Shown: in pieces, positions 4,933 through 6,530 of the stretch | Layout: the number at the start of each line of letters is the position of its first letter | How positions within the stretch are numbered: the first letter of the stretch is position 1 | Assembly (NCBI GenBank): GCA_024405235.1 | Contig: JAKSPA010000102.1 | Location: 1-6,530, forward strand | DNA length: 6,530 bases | Source: Lentisphaeria bacterium | GTDB lineage: Bacteria > Verrucomicrobiota > Lentisphaeria > Oligosphaerales > Oligosphaeraceae | Direction: 5' to 3' | Made by a program: the position numbers and the translations under genes | Notes under the pieces: model-generated | What the model was told of the DNA's origin: nothing | Databases searched by the model: none | The model's input: only the letters and a program-made list of their open reading frames with translations

Positions 4933-5664
4933 ATGCGTTTTCTTCTGAACATCGGAAACACGCGGGCGGCCGTCGCGAAGGGCACGCCAGGCGGAGACGA
5001 TTTTGTTGTCGACTATCTTCCGACGCAGGAAATCGCCGAAGGCTGGAATCCGCCCTCAAATGGCGAATGGCACGCTACGGCGGCCTGCGTCGTTCCTGCG
5101 ATACGCAAGCGTCTCGTCGAACGTGTTCCGCAGAGAATGCATTTCATCACGCCAGAAGACTATCCTGACATCGATTGCAGCGCCTACGATACGGCGCGCC
5201 TGGGCGCCGACCGCCTTGCGAACATAGCGGCGGCGCACAGCTTGTCGCCAGACCGCAGCGTGCTTGTTCTTGATTGCGGCACGGCGCTGAATTCCGTCTG
5301 TGTCGCCGCCGACGGACGCTTTCTCGGCGGCGTCATTCTGCCAGGACGCGAAACCGCGCTGAAATCCCTCGCGCGCAACACCGCCCAGCTTCCCGAATTC
5401 GCCGTGACCGCACCGCATGAATTCAATCCGTTCGGGCTGACGTCCGAGGAGGGCATACGGAACGGCGTGGATATTGGAATACTTGGCGCCGCTGAAAAGA
5501 TTATCAGAGCGACCAAAGCGCGACCCGAAATGTCAAATTGCCGCGTGTGGTTCGCTGGCGGCGATGCGCCCTTCTTCGTAGATTATCTTGACAAGTCGCT
5601 CGGCGCCGAACTCGCGCCAGTGCCGCTCACGCTTTACGGCGTATCGCTTGCATGCGCACGATAG
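4933..5664 (+). CDS. coaX: Type III pantothenate kinase (CoaX), with Asn in the first phosphate motif
   Basis: CoaX phosphorylates pantothenate with ATP, the first step of coenzyme A synthesis, in the cytoplasm. It belongs to the ASKHA fold and is K+-dependent and insensitive to CoA feedback. The 243 residues cover the whole family length. Motifs in order: NIGNTRAA (6-13, phosphate-1, normally DxGNT), ARLGADRLANIAAAH (88-102, with the catalytic-type Asp at 93), VLVLDCGTA (110-118, phosphate-2), GGVILPG (132-138), EEGIRNG (172-178) and WFAGGDAP (206-213, adenosine site). The one departure is Asn at residue 6 (codon AAC, one base from GAC) in place of a highly conserved Asp. The same frame is open back to 4699 but overlaps the yhcH-like gene out of frame; the family begins at MRFLLNIGNT, so ATG 4933 is the start. 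There is no clear Shine-Dalgarno, and 10 bp separate it from the upstream stop. Confidence 0.92.
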   Translation: MRFLLNIGNTRAAVAKGTPGGDDFVVDYLPTQEIAEGWNPPSNGEWHATAACVVPAIRKRLVERVPQRMHFITPEDYPDIDCSAYDTARLGADRLANIAAAHSLSPDRSVLVLDCGTALNSVCVAADGRFLGGVILPGRETALKSLARNTAQLPEFAVTAPHEFNPFGLTSEEGIRNGVDIGILGAAEKIIRATKARPEMSNCRVWFAGGDAPFFVDYLDKSLGAELAPVPLTLYGVSLACAR

Positions 5665-5692
5665 TCGCGCAGATCATTAAAAATTACCGAAA

Positions 5693-6530
5693 TCATATTC
5701 CGAGAAGCGCCGAAATAAGGAAATTAGTGCCTAGACGCGTGTAGAATATGTGCGTATAGTCACTTATCTGCTTTGAATCGTAGTATCTGAACACGCGCCA
5801 ATCTCCCGTGGGAGCATGAAGCCACGCTGGCAATGCATCCCCTTGACAGTAGATCTGATCAATGCCGCCGTCTTCACGACGGGCCTCGTATTTGGGACCG
5901 AGCACCGCCGCCTGCGGAAGCATTTGCCGCAATTCATCGCGATCCTCCAAAACGCGCATGCGTATCTCGGTCGTCCATCCTCCAAGGACATCCTTCCCCC
6001 AGCCCATCGCGACAACTGGCGTCGCAAGAACCGCGAGACGGCCTTCGATCCGTATTCCAACGGCTGAATAGGTCCCGCTGGGCCACTTCTCGCGAATGGT
6101 GTATTCCCTTACGGTCGGCGGAAGTATTTCCGTGTTCGGAAGGCCTTGATAGAAACAGCCGAAGAGCGGATCGTCACGTCCCAACGGCTGAAAAGAATAT
6201 TCAGGGAGAACGCGTTTGAAGAACTCGCGAACTTCAGGACGCTCCTGCCATTCTGCATAGCTGTGGTGCTGAGAATGGATGACGCCGACAGCGTCGTTTC
6301 CACGCAGGAATTCCGCAGTTATTCCAGCGTCGATATATACGAATCCCCCGTCTAGAATGTATTTCCGCAAGGCATTGGCTTCATCGTCGCCCATCTTTTC
6401 CCAACGCGTGCAGTCGTCCCAATTGATGTATAGAAACGGACATTCGCGCAGACGTGAATCAGTGAGGGAGTCCATAAGAATCGGCGACTCGTCCAAAGGC
6501 AATCCAGTGCTCCTGCGTGCGCTGTTGACA
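5693..6530 (-). CDS. DUF4159 domain protein, 5' end outside window
   Basis: The frame is open from the window edge (first full codon at 6529-6527), giving 278 visible residues to the TGA at 5695-5693. A TTG at 6502-6500 is an internal possible start, but the residues before it (VNSARRSTG) look continuous with the protein, so the real start probably lies beyond the window. Counting from that TTG, DUF4159 features are FLYINWDDCTRWEKMGDDE (23-41), LRKYILDGGFVYIDAG (45-60), FFKRVLPEYSFQPLGRDDPLF (94-114, split as FFKRVLPEY and SFQPLGRDDPLF), VGIRIEGRLAVLATP (148-162), MGWGKD (166-171) and the C-terminal YTRLGTNFLISALLGI. The family has a glutamine-amidotransferase-like fold, often carries a signal peptide, and in PVC bacteria and Bacteroidota lies near MoxR/DUF58/von Willebrand-type genes; its biochemical role is not known. 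It converges on coaX with 28 bp between the stops and no visible terminator hairpin. Confidence 0.85.
   Translation of the reverse strand, partial: VNSARRSTGLPLDESPILMDSLTDSRLRECPFLYINWDDCTRWEKMGDDEANALRKYILDGGFVYIDAGITAEFLRGNDAVGVIHSQHHSYAEWQERPEVREFFKRVLPEYSFQPLGRDDPLFGCFYQGLPNTEILPPTVREYTIREKWPSGTYSAVGIRIEGRLAVLATPVVAMGWGKDVLGGWTTEIRMRVLEDRDELRQMLPQAAVLGPKYEARREDGGIDQIYCQGDALPAWLHAPTGDWRVFRYYDSKQISDYTHIFYTRLGTNFLISALLGI

Noticed and set aside
6109..6355. Short + strand and - strand open frames inside the DUF4159 gene
   Set aside because: They lie wholly within a coding frame with family-level similarity and have no start signals or recognisable product.
1..6530. CRISPR arrays, tRNA/rRNA genes, insertion sequences, prophage or toxin-antitoxin genes
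   Set aside because: I saw no regularly spaced repeats, no tRNA-like cloverleaf in the spacers, no transposase or terminal inverted repeats, and no proteins of those families.

Overview
The window reads as a bacterial chromosome segment with seven protein genes: six on the + strand and one on the - strand at the right end. I see no tRNA, rRNA, CRISPR array, insertion sequence or prophage gene. Coding DNA is moderately GC-rich and the spacers between transcription units are AT-rich. The gene set fits a PVC-group bacterium (Lentisphaerota, Kiritimatiellota or Verrucomicrobiota) better than a proteobacterium or Firmicute. The reasons are a divergent formate-tetrahydrofolate ligase of the 'HAGPFANIAxGQSS' type, a DUF4159 protein, a type III pantothenate kinase, and the mix of genes with strong and with no Shine-Dalgarno sequence. 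That placement is an inference with moderate to low confidence.

Left part (1-2160): a probable + strand operon. It holds the 3' two-thirds of fhs (formate-tetrahydrofolate ligase), a small three-helix membrane protein of unknown function, and a YigZ/IMPACT-family protein. Gaps are 33 and 5 bp. The fhs reading frame is interrupted by an in-frame TGA at 23-25, with family-like sequence on both sides of it.

Middle (2161-4440): a 129-bp AT-rich spacer leads into a divergent family-2-like glycosyltransferase (2290-3366). Next comes an isolated unit with clear expression signals: a good sigma70-type promoter (3421-3449), a structured ~85-nt leader, a strong AAGGAG, a 278-aa protein of unknown function with two N-terminal membrane helices (3540-4376), and an intrinsic terminator (4397-4434). 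Its lysine codon choice (25 of 28 AAG) differs sharply from the neighbouring glycosyltransferase (10 of 24 AAG), which points to high expression. This is the least explained and most interesting unit here.

Right part (4441-6530): a two-gene operon of a YhcH/NanQ-family sugar anomerase-like protein and coaX (type III pantothenate kinase), 10 bp apart. The CoaX N-terminal motif reads NIGNT instead of the usual DxGNT. A DUF4159 gene converges from the right on the - strand and runs out of the window at its 5' end.

The genes look like housekeeping and accessory metabolism: one-carbon metabolism, CoA biosynthesis, sugar handling and envelope glycosylation. I found no defence system or obvious novel multi-gene system. 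The items that most deserve follow-up are the interrupted fhs, the altered CoaX phosphate motif and the highly expressed unknown membrane protein.
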